A DNA stretch of 64,000 nt from Adlercreutzia shanghongiae (lineage in GTDB: Bacteria; Actinomycetota; Coriobacteriia; Coriobacteriales; Eggerthellaceae), in the NCBI RefSeq assembly GCF_035830635.1, contig NZ_JAYMFI010000009.1:1-64000 (forward strand). Direction: 5' to 3'. Below, piece by piece: positions 25,566-34,915 of this stretch; positions within the stretch are counted from its first letter, which is position 1; every line of letters begins with the position of its first letter. The notes beneath the pieces are model-generated. The model did not search any database. It had not been told where the DNA came from and saw only the letters and a list, made by a program, of their open reading frames with translations. Position numbers and translations under genes: made by a program.

Positions 25566-27464
25566 ATGATCGCCAATCCCAACGAGATCGAAGCCGCCAA
25601 CCGTCGCCAGCGCGCCCTGGCCCACATCAATCGGAATATCGCGCAGAAGCTTCAGCTGAACCGCCGCCAATTCATCAGCGGCAGCCTTGCCACTATGGCT
25701 CTGGCCGCCCTCGGTCTTTCCGGCTGCTCGCCGAAGACTCCCGCGGCGACGACGGGGGAGGGCGCGGCCTCCTTCACCCCCGGCACTTACGAGGCGGTGG
25801 CCCAGGGTCGCAACGGCGAGATCAAGGTGTCGGTCACTTTCGAAGCCGATCGCATCGCCTCCATCGAGGCCGACCATATGGAGAGCCGCAACATCGGCGA
25901 CGCCGCCGTGCGCCTGCTCACCGACAATTATCTGGAAACCCAGAGCCTGTCTGTCGACACGGTCACGGGCGCCACGCTCACTTCGATGGCCTTCGCCACG
26001 GCCGTGGCCGAGTGCGCCGAGGCGGCCGGTGCCGACATGCGCGCCATCATGAAGGGCGACGAGTCCGTTAACGCCGCCGAGCCCATCGACGATACGGCCG
26101 ATGTTGTGGTCATCGGCTCCGGTGGCGCGGCCCTGGCCGCTGCCGTGACGGCCGCCGAAGCGGGCAAGTCGGTCATCATGCTCGAGAAGATGGACATCTA
26201 CGGCGGCAACACGAATGCCGGCGAGGGCACGTTGAACGCCCCCGACCCGGAGCGCCAGGAGCCCATGGGCATCGAGGATTCCCCGGACTTCTACTACACC
26301 CAGACCTTCGAGGGCGGCGACTCTGCCGGCGACCCCGAGCTCGTGCGCATCCTCGCTGACAACGCCCTGGACGCCGTGCACTGGATGGAAGACCACGGGC
26401 TTGTGTACGAGAAGGAGGTCTTCACGGCCATCGGCGGCCTGTGGCAGCGCGGACATGCGGTGGAAGTGGAAGTGAAGGGCGAGCAGGGCGGCAGCTACTA
26501 CGTCTCCTGCCTGATGGAAAGCGCCGAGGCGACGGGCAACTTCACCCTCTACACCGATGCGAAGGCCGAGGAGCTCATCGAGGAAGGCGGCGCGGTGGTC
26601 GGCGTGCGCGGCACCCGTCCGTCCTCCGGCGAGCCTGTGGAGGTGCGGGCGAAATCCGTGGTGCTCGCCACGGGCGGTTATTCTCGCAACGCTGAGCTTG
26701 CCATGGAGTACGACAAGCGCGTGACCGAGACCATGCCCTCCTCCAATGTCTGCTCCTCTACCGGCGACGGCCTGGCGCTGGCCGAGGGAGTGGGCGCCGG
26801 CCTTCGCAACATGGAGCTTGTTCAGATCCACCCGCTGGGAGACCCGCAGAATGGCGGCGTGGCCACCTTTGTGGGCAATTGGCTCGGCGTCGAAGACTAC
26901 GTCATGGTCAACGACGATGCTCTCCGCTTCGTTCGCGAGGACGAGCGCCGCGACACCATCGCCGACGCCATTCTGGAGCAGCCCAACGACGAGATGTGGC
27001 TTCTCGTCGACTCCACCAACATCAAGGACGATCGCTTGGAGGAGATTGCCGACCTTGTGGCCAAGGGCCACAGCTTCCAGGCCGACACCATCGAGGACCT
27101 CGCGACTCAGATCGGCGTTGACCCGGCGCAGCTGGCGAAGACCATCGAGGGCTACAACGCCTGCGTGGCCGCCGGTGCCGACACCCAGATTACGCCGGGC
27201 AAGGAGCTTTTGGGCGATGCGGTGTCCGATCCCACCTTCTACGCCTCCAAGCGCATCCCGACCATCCATTACACCATGGGCGGCGTGTGCATCAGCCCCG
27301 AGGCGCAGGTTCTCTCCGCAGCGGGCGAGCCCATTCCCGGCCTGTTCGCCGCCGGCGAGGTGACCGGTGGCGTCCAGGGAGCCAATCGCCTGGGCGGCAA
27401 CTCCTACACCGACCTTATCGTGTTCGGCCGCATTGCCGGAGCCTCCGCCGCCGCCAACGCCTAG
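25566..27464 (+). CDS. exported FMN/FAD fumarate-reductase-type flavoprotein
   Basis: This 632-residue protein has a Tat leader (NRRQFISGS, hydrophobic to LSGC) and an FMN-binding domain (about 70-165) with DTVTGAT, an ApbE covalent-FMN motif. The FAD domain has VVIGSGGAALAAA. The residues used by soluble fumarate reductases are all present: QIHP, the acid Arg in RFVRE (about 454), HYTMGG (His about 568) and ANRLGG (Arg about 608). Reduction of fumarate, or of a close analogue such as an acrylate, at the cell surface is therefore likely. The ATG at 25566 follows GGAGG. No cytochrome domain is fused, so electrons must come from a separate donor. Confidence 0.87.
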   Translation: MIANPNEIEAANRRQRALAHINRNIAQKLQLNRRQFISGSLATMALAALGLSGCSPKTPAATTGEGAASFTPGTYEAVAQGRNGEIKVSVTFEADRIASIEADHMESRNIGDAAVRLLTDNYLETQSLSVDTVTGATLTSMAFATAVAECAEAAGADMRAIMKGDESVNAAEPIDDTADVVVIGSGGAALAAAVTAAEAGKSVIMLEKMDIYGGNTNAGEGTLNAPDPERQEPMGIEDSPDFYYTQTFEGGDSAGDPELVRILADNALDAVHWMEDHGLVYEKEVFTAIGGLWQRGHAVEVEVKGEQGGSYYVSCLMESAEATGNFTLYTDAKAEELIEEGGAVVGVRGTRPSSGEPVEVRAKSVVLATGGYSRNAELAMEYDKRVTETMPSSNVCSSTGDGLALAEGVGAGLRNMELVQIHPLGDPQNGGVATFVGNWLGVEDYVMVNDDALRFVREDERRDTIADAILEQPNDEMWLLVDSTNIKDDRLEEIADLVAKGHSFQADTIEDLATQIGVDPAQLAKTIEGYNACVAAGADTQITPGKELLGDAVSDPTFYASKRIPTIHYTMGGVCISPEAQVLSAAGEPIPGLFAAGEVTGGVQGANRLGGNSYTDLIVFGRIAGASAAANA

Positions 27465-27488
27465 GCACTTGAACCATACCCTCCCCTC

Positions 27489-27530
27489 GGCCCCGCGACG
27501 CTTCCCCCTCCCTCCGTCGCGGGGCCTTTC
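27489..27530 (+). terminator. terminator after the fumarate-reductase-type gene
   Basis: A perfect 12-bp stem GGCCCCGCGACG (27489-27500) with CGTCGCGGGGCC (27515-27526) is followed by TTTC. Confidence 0.85.
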
Positions 27531-27612
27531 TCCGCGCGTTCGTCGGCGGTTTCTGTGGGTTCGCGGGCGCTGGCCTTCTGCGGCCTGGACGGTGCGCTAC
27601 ACTACGGAAACT

Positions 27613-28293
27613 ATGGTTAGCATCCCTTACATCATCTGCTCGGTTCTAAGCTTCGTGCCGGCCCTCGTGCTGCACGAGGTGGCCCACGGCTTTGCGGCCT
27701 ACAAGCTGGGCGACCCCACGGCCAAGCGCAGCGGGCGGCTGTCGCTGAATCCGCTCAAGCACATCGACCCCTTCGGTACGGTTATCCTGCCCGCCTTGCT
27801 CATGCTCATGGGCTGGCCGGTATTCGGCTATGCCAAGCCCGTGCCTTACAACCCGCGCTACTTCAAGGACCCGCGCCGCGACGACGTCATCGTGGGTTTG
27901 GCCGGACCGTCGGCCAACCTCGCCATGGCGGCGCTGGCCGCGGCGGTGGCCTGGGGCTGCTCGGGGCTCGTGACCAACCCGGCCTTTGCCAACAACGAGC
28001 TGTTCGCCTACTTCTACGTGATGTTTCTGCCCACGTTCGCGCTCATCAACTTGTACCTCATGTTCTTCAACTTGCTGCCCATCCCGCCGCTCGACGGCTC
28101 GTCCATCTTCGCCATCCTGCTGCCGCCGAAGTACCTGCCGAAGTACTACCAGATTCAGCAGTATGCCTTCCCGGTCTTCATGATTGCAGTAGTGGTGCTG
28201 CCCTACGTGTTCAACTTCAACCCGTTCTCGTGGTATCTGGGCGTGACGGCCGGCAATCTGTTCGACCTCATGTTCCCGCCGTTTTTCTCCTAG
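27613..28293 (+). CDS. M50 site-2-type zinc metalloprotease
   Basis: This 226-residue membrane protein has the zinc motif HEVAH at residues 21-25 in the first hydrophobic segment, and the third ligand in PPLDGSS (Asp near 161). This is the compact rhomboid-neighbour S2P group without PDZ domains. It cleaves membrane-embedded substrates, as yet unknown here. The ATG at 27613 has no clear ribosome-binding site, and a TACACT box ends 10 bases upstream, so a leaderless or very short-leader mRNA is possible. It precedes scpA, scpB and an rluB-type gene, a gene order common in Gram-positive bacteria. Confidence 0.87.
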   Translation: MVSIPYIICSVLSFVPALVLHEVAHGFAAYKLGDPTAKRSGRLSLNPLKHIDPFGTVILPALLMLMGWPVFGYAKPVPYNPRYFKDPRRDDVIVGLAGPSANLAMAALAAAVAWGCSGLVTNPAFANNELFAYFYVMFLPTFALINLYLMFFNLLPIPPLDGSSIFAILLPPKYLPKYYQIQQYAFPVFMIAVVVLPYVFNFNPFSWYLGVTAGNLFDLMFPPFFS

Positions 28294-28302
28294 GCGGCCC
28301 CC

Positions 28303-29094
28303 GTGTCCTACAAGGTTCGCATCGATAGCTTCGAGGGCCCCTTCGACCTGCTGCTCTACCTGGTGAGCCGCCAGAAGGTGGATATCGGCGCCATTTCCAT
28401 TACCGAGATCGCCGACCAGTACCTGGACGAGGTGTCCCGTATGGACAACCTCGATCTGGACGTGGCCAGCGACTTTCTGCTCGTGGCTTCCACGCTGCTC
28501 GAGATCAAGGCCCAAAGCCTCATTCCGCGCGAGCGCGATGAGCTTGACGACGACTTGGCGGAGCTGGCGCCGTCGGAGGCCCGCGATATTCTGGTCGAGC
28601 GCCTCATGGAGTACAAGAAGTTCAAGAACGCCGCCGCCGTGCTGCACAACCGCTTCATGGCCGAGGGGCGGATGCACACGCGCCCCTTCGGTCCCGATGC
28701 GAGCTTTCTGGGCCTTATGCCCGACTTCCTGGAAGGCGTGTCGCTGGACGCGCTGGCCTATCAGGCGGCCGCGGCCCTCGCGCGGCGCGAGGTGTTCCTT
28801 TTGGAGAGCGAGCACATCGCCGCCAAGCCCATACCCGTGGAGGTGCACGTGCGCGCCATCCACCGGCGCATTCGCAATCGAAAGCATCTGCGTTTCTCGG
28901 AGCTGGTGGGACCGAGCACGCCCAAGGATGTGGCCGTGGTGACGTTTCTGGCCATTTTGGAGCTGTACAAGCGCGTGATGGTGCGCCTCGTGCAGGACGA
29001 GCCCTTTGGCGACATCGCCATCGACTACATCGAGGGCTCCGGCGAACTGAATTTGGAAGGCGAGGACGCCCTCACATCGGTGGGGGAGGAGTAG
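28303..29094 (+). CDS. scpA: segregation and condensation protein A
   Basis: This 263-residue kleisin bridges the SMC dimer and works with ScpB in chromosome condensation. The N-terminal FEGPFDLLLYLVSRQKVDI is the hallmark SMC-neck binding region, and the C-terminal winged helix (about 185-250) binds the SMC cap. It starts with GTG at 28303, nine bases after the protease stop, and ends four bases before scpB, so the two are probably translationally coupled. Confidence 0.94.
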   Translation: MSYKVRIDSFEGPFDLLLYLVSRQKVDIGAISITEIADQYLDEVSRMDNLDLDVASDFLLVASTLLEIKAQSLIPRERDELDDDLAELAPSEARDILVERLMEYKKFKNAAAVLHNRFMAEGRMHTRPFGPDASFLGLMPDFLEGVSLDALAYQAAAALARREVFLLESEHIAAKPIPVEVHVRAIHRRIRNRKHLRFSELVGPSTPKDVAVVTFLAILELYKRVMVRLVQDEPFGDIAIDYIEGSGELNLEGEDALTSVGEE

Positions 29095-29098
29095 AGCT

Positions 29099-29959
29099 AT
29101 GTTTCAAGGATTGCAGGAAAACCAGTTGGAGGGCGCCGTCGAGGCTATGCTTTTCGTAACCGACGAGCCTGTGGGCACCATCACCCTTGCGGAGATGCTG
29201 GAATGCGAGGTGGGCGCGGTAGAGGCGGCCCTCGTGAGGCTGCGCGAGGATTTGGAGACCCGCGGCGCCGGCATCCAGCTGCGCGAGGTGGCCGGTGGGT
29301 GGCGCCTGTTCACACACCCGGCCTACCACGAGCTCATCGAGAAGTACGTGCTGTCTTGGGACACGCGCCGCTTGTCGGCAGCGGCCATGGAGACGCTGGC
29401 CATTGTGGCCTACACCCAGCCGGTGACCCGTGCCGGAGTGGCCTCGGTGCGCGGAGTGAACTCCGATAGCCCCCTCAACTCGCTGGTGGAGAAGGGCCTT
29501 GTGCGCGAGGTGGGTACGGCCGACGCGCCGGGCAACCCGGTGCTCTACGGTACCACTCGAGGCTTTTTGGAGAAGTTCGGCCTTCGCAGCCCCGCCGATT
29601 TGCCCGATTTGGCCGACTTCGCTCCCGATGAAGAGACGCGCCGCCTCATTACCGAGCGGCTGAGCGCTACTCGCGAGGATGCCGCCGTGTCCGACGAGCA
29701 GGCCCGCACCATGGCCCGCTCTCTCATGGGCGAGGATTATGCCGAGGGCGATGGCGAGGCTATGCTCTTCGACGAGGAGATGGCCGAGGGTGCCGATGCC
29801 GCCGCCGCCTCGCTTGACGCGGCGACCGAAGAGCTGGGGGACGCTTCTGGGCGCACCGCCGACACCGACGCCATGTTCGCCCGGGCCATCGCCTCAACCC
29901 TTGGCGTTGTCGACAAGATCGACTTCGACTCCCTTGTCTTCGAAACCGATGATGAGTAG
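29099..29959 (+). CDS. scpB: segregation and condensation protein B
   Basis: This 286-residue protein has the ScpB double winged-helix core (about 1-175), including LEGAVEAMLFVTDEPV and TLAIVAYTQPVTRAG. A long acidic tail (about 175-286) is rich in Asp, Glu and Ala and is longer than in many homologues. ScpB dimers bind the central part of ScpA. The ATG at 29099 follows GGGGAGG, which overlaps the end of scpA. Confidence 0.93.
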   Translation: MFQGLQENQLEGAVEAMLFVTDEPVGTITLAEMLECEVGAVEAALVRLREDLETRGAGIQLREVAGGWRLFTHPAYHELIEKYVLSWDTRRLSAAAMETLAIVAYTQPVTRAGVASVRGVNSDSPLNSLVEKGLVREVGTADAPGNPVLYGTTRGFLEKFGLRSPADLPDLADFAPDEETRRLITERLSATREDAAVSDEQARTMARSLMGEDYAEGDGEAMLFDEEMAEGADAAAASLDAATEELGDASGRTADTDAMFARAIASTLGVVDKIDFDSLVFETDDE

Positions 29960-29983
29960 CGGAAGGCAGCTTGCGAAGGCCGG

Positions 29984-30178
29984 GGCAAACTTTTCGCTCA
30001 ATTTTGCAGAAAAGAAGGGTTTGTTTGCAGTGCGGATGGCTCGGATTACTTTCGAAGGCGCCAAAATATACGAGAAACGTTTTTTTAATCCGTTTTGAGA
30101 GACGGGGGCGGTCGGCACCGTCGGTTCAAGTGCAAACAAATCCCCTATTTTTGCAAAATAGGGGGCAAAAGTTTTCCG
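29984..30178. repeat. intergenic inverted repeat with an inner perfect hairpin
   Basis: The left arm (about 29984-30031) matches the reverse complement of the right arm (about 30129-30178), sharing AACTTTT, ATTTTGCA and TTTGTTTGCA in order. The right arm also contains a perfect 10-bp hairpin CCCCTATTTT-TGC-AAAATAGGGG (30142-30164). The whole 246-base gap before the rluB-type gene is AT-rich against its surroundings and has no gene. Confidence 0.7.
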
Positions 30179-30205
30179 AAACGGTGAAAGGAAGGGCGAT
30201 TTGCA

Positions 30206-31024
30206 GTGGACGAGATGCGGCTGCAGAAATTCCTGGCTCGCGCCGGTGTAGCCTCGCGGCGCCATGCCGAGGCGCTCATCGCCGAAGGCCGCGTGACGGT
30301 GAACGGGGCGGTGATGTCCGAGATGGGCGCGAAGGTGACGCCGGGAGTCGATGCGGTGGCCGTCGATGGCGAGCTGGTCGTGCTGCCTGCGGAAACCGTC
30401 ACCCTCATGCTGCACAAGCCCGCCGGGTACGTGACCACCATGAGCGACCCCCAGGGGCGACCGACGGTGGCCGAGCTCGTGGACGGGGCGGCTTGCCCCG
30501 GGCTTTTCCCCGTGGGGCGCCTCGATGCCGACACCACGGGGCTGCTGCTGTTCACCACTGACGGGGAGCTGGGCCAGCTGCTTTTGCACCCCCGCCATCA
30601 TGTGACCAAAACCTACCTCGCGCTCGTCGAAGGGGCGTTGGAGGAGGCCGATGCCGCGCGCCTGCGTGCGGGCATTGAGCTGGAAGACGGCCCCACATTG
30701 CCTGCCGATGTGAGCATCCTGCGCGGGGCGGATGCCCGCCGCGCTGCCGCTCTCATCGGCGATGATGCCCAGGCCAGCGGCACGCGCCAGCGCCACGGCG
30801 GCAAGCGCAGTCGCACTGCGCTGGAGGGGGCGGGCACCTATGTGGAGGTGGGCCTTCGCGAGGGCCGCAAGCGCCAGGTGCGTCGCATGCTGGAAGCAGT
30901 GGGGCATCCAATCATCGCTCTGCACCGCCAATCTCTCGGCCCGCTCGACCTGGGCGAGCTGGACCGCGGCGCGTTCCGCATCTTGACCGAGCAGGAGGTC
31001 GGCGCCTTGAAAAGCGCATCATGA
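30206..31024 (+). CDS. 23S rRNA pseudouridine synthase, RluB/RsuA family
   Basis: This 272-residue protein has an N-terminal S4 RNA-binding domain (RLQKFLARAGVASRRHAEAL, about 5-60) and the synthase domain with the catalytic Asp in GRLDADTTGLL (near residue 109). An insertion with QASGTRQRHGGKRS near 190-205 is family-variable. RluB modifies U2605 (E. coli numbering), RluE/RsuA other sites; position next to scpAB favours RluB. The start is GTG at 30206, after AAAGGAAGGG; an in-frame ATG follows three codons later. Confidence 0.9.
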   Translation: MDEMRLQKFLARAGVASRRHAEALIAEGRVTVNGAVMSEMGAKVTPGVDAVAVDGELVVLPAETVTLMLHKPAGYVTTMSDPQGRPTVAELVDGAACPGLFPVGRLDADTTGLLLFTTDGELGQLLLHPRHHVTKTYLALVEGALEEADAARLRAGIELEDGPTLPADVSILRGADARRAAALIGDDAQASGTRQRHGGKRSRTALEGAGTYVEVGLREGRKRQVRRMLEAVGHPIIALHRQSLGPLDLGELDRGAFRILTEQEVGALKSAS

Positions 31025-31116
31025 CCAGCGATGTCGTAGTTCACCAGCAGATAACGTTCTCATGACCGCTTCGTTTCAGTGTTACACTGGCATTGGCATA
31101 CTAGAGGCAACCGGAT

Positions 31117-33339
31117 ATGGGGACGGTCGTGGAGCGCAGCAAGTACATCGCCATCGTATCGGCGGCCGTGGCCGTCATCATCGTTGCGGTCATCGTCTAT
31201 CTGGTCCAGCTCTCCTCGGCGGTGGCCGGCAACCTCATGACCTCGGTAGATGAGATCTCCCGCCACGACGTGGAATCCATTGAGGGCGCCCTGGACAACT
31301 CCTATGCGCGTCTGGGCTCGGTGGCCGATCGCCTGGAGGTCTACGATGTCCGCGACATCCACGAGGCTCAAGAGCAGCTGAACTTGGAAGCGGCCTCGTC
31401 GGCCCTGTTCAACGCCGTGTACCTCATGGAGACTGACGGCACGCTCTATAGCAGCTCCTATGTGCGCCTTGCGCCCGACGACCATGCCTATGACGAAATC
31501 ATGGCCGACGGGCGCGACCAGTTCGCGATGCTCTACGACGATGCCAACGGCCGCTTGGAAACCACGAAAGAGTCCCTTATCTTCGGCATTCGCCTGCCTG
31601 ATGTGGAAATCGGCGGCCACACCTTCATCGGCCTGCTCGGCCGCAGCGACCTGTCCGCCATCTCCAACCAGCTCGTCATCGAGAGCTTCGATGGCCAGGG
31701 CGTCTCCTCGGTGGTGAACTCCCGCGGCTACTACATCGTCAGCGCAAGCCCCGCCACCGACCTGGCCGGGCGCAACAACTTCTACGACATGCTGGAAGCT
31801 GGTCATATTGAAGATGGGGTCACCATCGACGACATCCGCCGCAACATCGCCGAGGGCAAGAGCTTCGTCGTCAACTGCGTCACGAACGAAAACGAGCACC
31901 TCGTCATGTCGTTTGCGCCTGTGGCCGGCACCGAGTGGTCGTTCATCATGGCTGTGCCCACCGAGGTGTTCTCCGAGCGCTTCGCTCCATTCATCGCCAT
32001 GACGGCGGGCATGCTCGGCGCCATGGTGGTGGTCATCACCATCATGCTCGCGGTCATCTACCGGTTCATGAAACAATCCGTGCAGGCTCGAGCCGAGGCC
32101 GCTGCCCGTACCGAGTTCCTCTCGAACATGAGCCATGAGATCCGCACGCCGCTCAACGGCATCATCGGACTGAACCATCTCATGGAACGTCATATCGAAG
32201 ACACCGCCTCCATGCGCGATTACGTGGGCAAGCTCGGCAAGGCGGCCCAATACCTGCTGTCGCTGGTGAACGATATCTTGGACGTGTCGAAGCTGCAGGC
32301 CGGCAAGGTGGACCTGCTCGCCGAGCCTTTCGACCTGAATGCGCTCGTCGACAACGTCTGCGAGATGCAGCGCGAGCCCATGGCGGCCCGCCGCATTCGC
32401 TTCGAGCTGTCCCGAGATATTGCGCGCCCGCATCTGGTGGGCGACGAGGTGCGCCTGTCCCAGGTGCTCATGAACATCCTGTCGAATGCCGTGAAGTTCA
32501 CGCCCGAAGACGGCGCCATTGTCATGGCGGTGAGCCAGGTGGTCGCCACTACCGGACGCGAGGCCACCACGACGGTGTCTGTCGCCGACAGCGGCTGCGG
32601 CATGACCAAGGAGTTCGCCGATCACATCTTCGACGCCTTCACCCAGGAGCGCAACCGCAACAGCGATTCCCAGAAGGGCACGGGACTCGGCATGTCCATC
32701 AGCCATTTGCTCATGGAGCAGATGGACGGCCTTATTTCTGTGGAAAGCGAGCTGGGGAAGGGCTCCTGCTTCACCATTGTGGTGACGCTGCCTATCGATC
32801 CGGCGCATTGGGGCGACGTTCCCTCGGCGGCCGCGGAGGATGCCGGGCAGACCCGTACGGCCGAGATGCTCTCGGACGTGGTCGCCGAGATTGAGGCGGA
32901 GTGGGCCGAAGAGGCCGAGGCGCTGGCCGAAGCCGCTTCTGCGGCCGCCCCCACCGAGATCCTCGTGGCCGAGGACAACGAGCTTAACGCCGACATCATC
33001 TCGTCCATACTCACCGAGGAGGGCTTCTCCATCACCGTGGCCGTCAACGGCGAGGAGGCCGTGCGCCTGTTTCGGGAATCGGCCGAGGGCCATTTCGACG
33101 CCATCCTCATGGATGCCCAGATGCCGGTTATGGACGGCTACGAGGCGGCTCGCGAGATTCGGCACTTGAGGCGCGCCGATGCCAAGACGGTGCGCATCTT
33201 CGCCTGCACCGCGTCCACCTTTACCGAGGACCGCAATCGCGCCCTGGACGCCGGCATGGACGATTTCCTTACGAAACCTTTGAACGTGACGGTCATGCTG
33301 CAAAAGCTCGAGGCCGTCCGGAAAGGCAGTGCCTCATGA
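31117..33339 (+). CDS. hybrid sensor histidine kinase with extracytoplasmic sensor domain (module 1)
   Basis: The 740 residues run: membrane segment (about 8-32), extracytoplasmic dCache-like domain (about 33-285), second membrane segment (about 290-312), HisKA with the phospho-acceptor His in NMSHEIRTPLNG (about 340), HATPase with GTGLGMS, an Ala/Glu linker, and a receiver domain (about 615-735) with phospho-acceptor Asp in ILMDAQMP (about 666). The C-terminal receiver needs a further phosphotransfer partner, which is not in the window. Its stop overlaps the start of the solute-binding lipoprotein gene (ATGA), so the two are translated together. The ATG at 31117 has no strong ribosome-binding site. 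Confidence 0.88.
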   Translation: MGTVVERSKYIAIVSAAVAVIIVAVIVYLVQLSSAVAGNLMTSVDEISRHDVESIEGALDNSYARLGSVADRLEVYDVRDIHEAQEQLNLEAASSALFNAVYLMETDGTLYSSSYVRLAPDDHAYDEIMADGRDQFAMLYDDANGRLETTKESLIFGIRLPDVEIGGHTFIGLLGRSDLSAISNQLVIESFDGQGVSSVVNSRGYYIVSASPATDLAGRNNFYDMLEAGHIEDGVTIDDIRRNIAEGKSFVVNCVTNENEHLVMSFAPVAGTEWSFIMAVPTEVFSERFAPFIAMTAGMLGAMVVVITIMLAVIYRFMKQSVQARAEAAARTEFLSNMSHEIRTPLNGIIGLNHLMERHIEDTASMRDYVGKLGKAAQYLLSLVNDILDVSKLQAGKVDLLAEPFDLNALVDNVCEMQREPMAARRIRFELSRDIARPHLVGDEVRLSQVLMNILSNAVKFTPEDGAIVMAVSQVVATTGREATTTVSVADSGCGMTKEFADHIFDAFTQERNRNSDSQKGTGLGMSISHLLMEQMDGLISVESELGKGSCFTIVVTLPIDPAHWGDVPSAAAEDAGQTRTAEMLSDVVAEIEAEWAEEAEALAEAASAAAPTEILVAEDNELNADIISSILTEEGFSITVAVNGEEAVRLFRESAEGHFDAILMDAQMPVMDGYEAAREIRHLRRADAKTVRIFACTASTFTEDRNRALDAGMDDFLTKPLNVTVMLQKLEAVRKGSAS

Positions 33340-34694
33340 GCCTCGCGAACACTTTGTCGCCTCGGACGCTGACCCGGCGCAGCTTCTGCGCAGGGGCGGC
33401 CGCCCTTGCTGCTGCTGCGGCGGCTCTGCCGCTATCGGGCTGCAGCGGCCTGTCCGCCACCGGCGGGCTCACTCATCTGGTCATCAAAGTGCCGCGCACG
33501 GGCCACGACGTGGTCTTCGACGAGTCCATCAGCCAGGTGGAGACGGTCGTCCAGGCCATGGCCGACGACTTCGCGGCCACCTACGAGCGCCCCGTGGAGG
33601 TAGAGGTCATCGTCTTCGAGCAGAACCAGTACGACAATGCCATCGTGGGCTCCTTCGACACCGACAAGGCGCCGGATGTGCTCTACGGCGACTACTTCAA
33701 CATCTCCACGTACATTCACACCGGGCGGGTGGTGCCGCTCGACGACATTGTGACGCCGGCCATTCGCGACGACATCTTCGACCAGCTGTGGGAGATGAGC
33801 GCCATCGACGGCCGCACGTATATGATGCCCTATCTGGCGCGGCAGAATGTGCTGGCCTACAACCTGGAGATGTTCCGCAATGCGGGGCTCGACGCGTTCA
33901 TTGCCGAGGGAAAGATCACCGCGTGGTCGCTGGAGGAATGGACCCGTATTCTGGATGCGCTGGCCGAATCGCTGCCCGAGGGGTCGTTTCCCATGATGAT
34001 GTACGCGGGCAGCTCTCAGGGCGACACCCATATCATGACGCTTTTGCGCTCGGCGGGCTCGAGCTTCTTCGATAGCGACGGGCACTTCAGCCTCTCTGCG
34101 CCCGAGGGCGTGGCGGCCCTGCGCTGGATTCAGGACGGCGTGGGCCGCGGGTGGTTCCCGCCCCATGCGGAGAATCTGGAAATCGAGGACTGCTCCAGCT
34201 TGTTCCGCGAGGGGCAGCTGGCCATCTACATGGTGAACAACGCCTCTCTGGGCCGCTATGGCGACACGATCGGGCTCGTGAACTTTCCGGGGCCCGACGC
34301 CGATGGCTGCTGCACCACCTTTGCCTCGGGCTTCGAGGTCTTCGACAACGGGGATGCGGACAAGCTGGAAGTGGCGAGGGACTTCATCTCGTTCGTGTAC
34401 GGAAGCGAGCGCTGGCTCGATTACGCGGCCGGCACGCTGCCGGCGAGCAAGCAGGTAGCAGAGCGCTATGGCGACGCCATTCTCGCCTACGAGCTGTTCC
34501 GCGAAAACGGCGACAACGTCGTGGACTTCACCGGCAACAACCCGGATACCCGCGCCGTCCGCGACATCTTCTACACGGGCATCCACGACCTGCTCATGGG
34601 CAACATGACCCCCGAGGAGTGCGCCGCCTTCCTCGATGAGCGCTGCAACGCAGCCATCGACGAGGGCATCGCCGAAAGCCGCCTGCACGAGTGA
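33336..34694 (+). CDS. extracytoplasmic solute-binding lipoprotein (module 1)
   Basis: This 452-residue family 1 extracellular solute-binding protein has LTRRSFCAGA followed by a hydrophobic run and lipobox LSGC (Cys36), so it is probably a membrane-tethered lipoprotein, possibly Tat-exported. The mature domain has the two-lobe sequence features of sugar-type binding proteins (APDVLYGDYF, LPEGSFPMMMYAGS). No permease or ATPase genes lie on either side; tyrA follows. The ATGA overlap with the kinase gene indicates that it serves as a ligand-binding partner of that kinase. The ligand is unknown. Confidence 0.83.
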   Translation: MSLANTLSPRTLTRRSFCAGAAALAAAAAALPLSGCSGLSATGGLTHLVIKVPRTGHDVVFDESISQVETVVQAMADDFAATYERPVEVEVIVFEQNQYDNAIVGSFDTDKAPDVLYGDYFNISTYIHTGRVVPLDDIVTPAIRDDIFDQLWEMSAIDGRTYMMPYLARQNVLAYNLEMFRNAGLDAFIAEGKITAWSLEEWTRILDALAESLPEGSFPMMMYAGSSQGDTHIMTLLRSAGSSFFDSDGHFSLSAPEGVAALRWIQDGVGRGWFPPHAENLEIEDCSSLFREGQLAIYMVNNASLGRYGDTIGLVNFPGPDADGCCTTFASGFEVFDNGDADKLEVARDFISFVYGSERWLDYAAGTLPASKQVAERYGDAILAYELFRENGDNVVDFTGNNPDTRAVRDIFYTGIHDLLMGNMTPEECAAFLDERCNAAIDEGIAESRLHE

Positions 34695-34839
34695 GTGTCG
34701 CCCGACGCGACCAGGGACTTTGCGAACGTGTCGAGGCTATGAGACCGAGGCTATGAGCGCCATATCGTGGCTGTTCGTTGCAGAAGAAAGGCCGAGGCCT
34801 CTTTCGCAAGACGTGCGGAAAATGCGCCGCTGTCGGGTT

Positions 34840-34869
34840 TTGGGCCTGACGGCGGCGCGTTCGTATACA
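34840..34869 (+). promoter_or_regulatory. promoter of tyrA
   Basis: TTGGGC (34840-34845), 18 bases, TATACA (34864-34869), some 46 bases before the tyrA ATG. The gap from 34695 holds no convincing gene. Confidence 0.55.
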
Positions 34870-34915
34870 ATGGAGGGCGGTTTGTACCTGATAGATTGAA
34901 GGAACCTGCACTTCT

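Noticed and set aside
33336..34694. Subunit of a sugar ABC transporter
   Set aside because: No permease or ATPase genes are present on either side; co-translation with a kinase argues for sensing.
34694..34899. Small gene between the binding-protein gene and tyrA
   Set aside because: The open frames are short, lack ribosome-binding sites and overlap the tyrA promoter.
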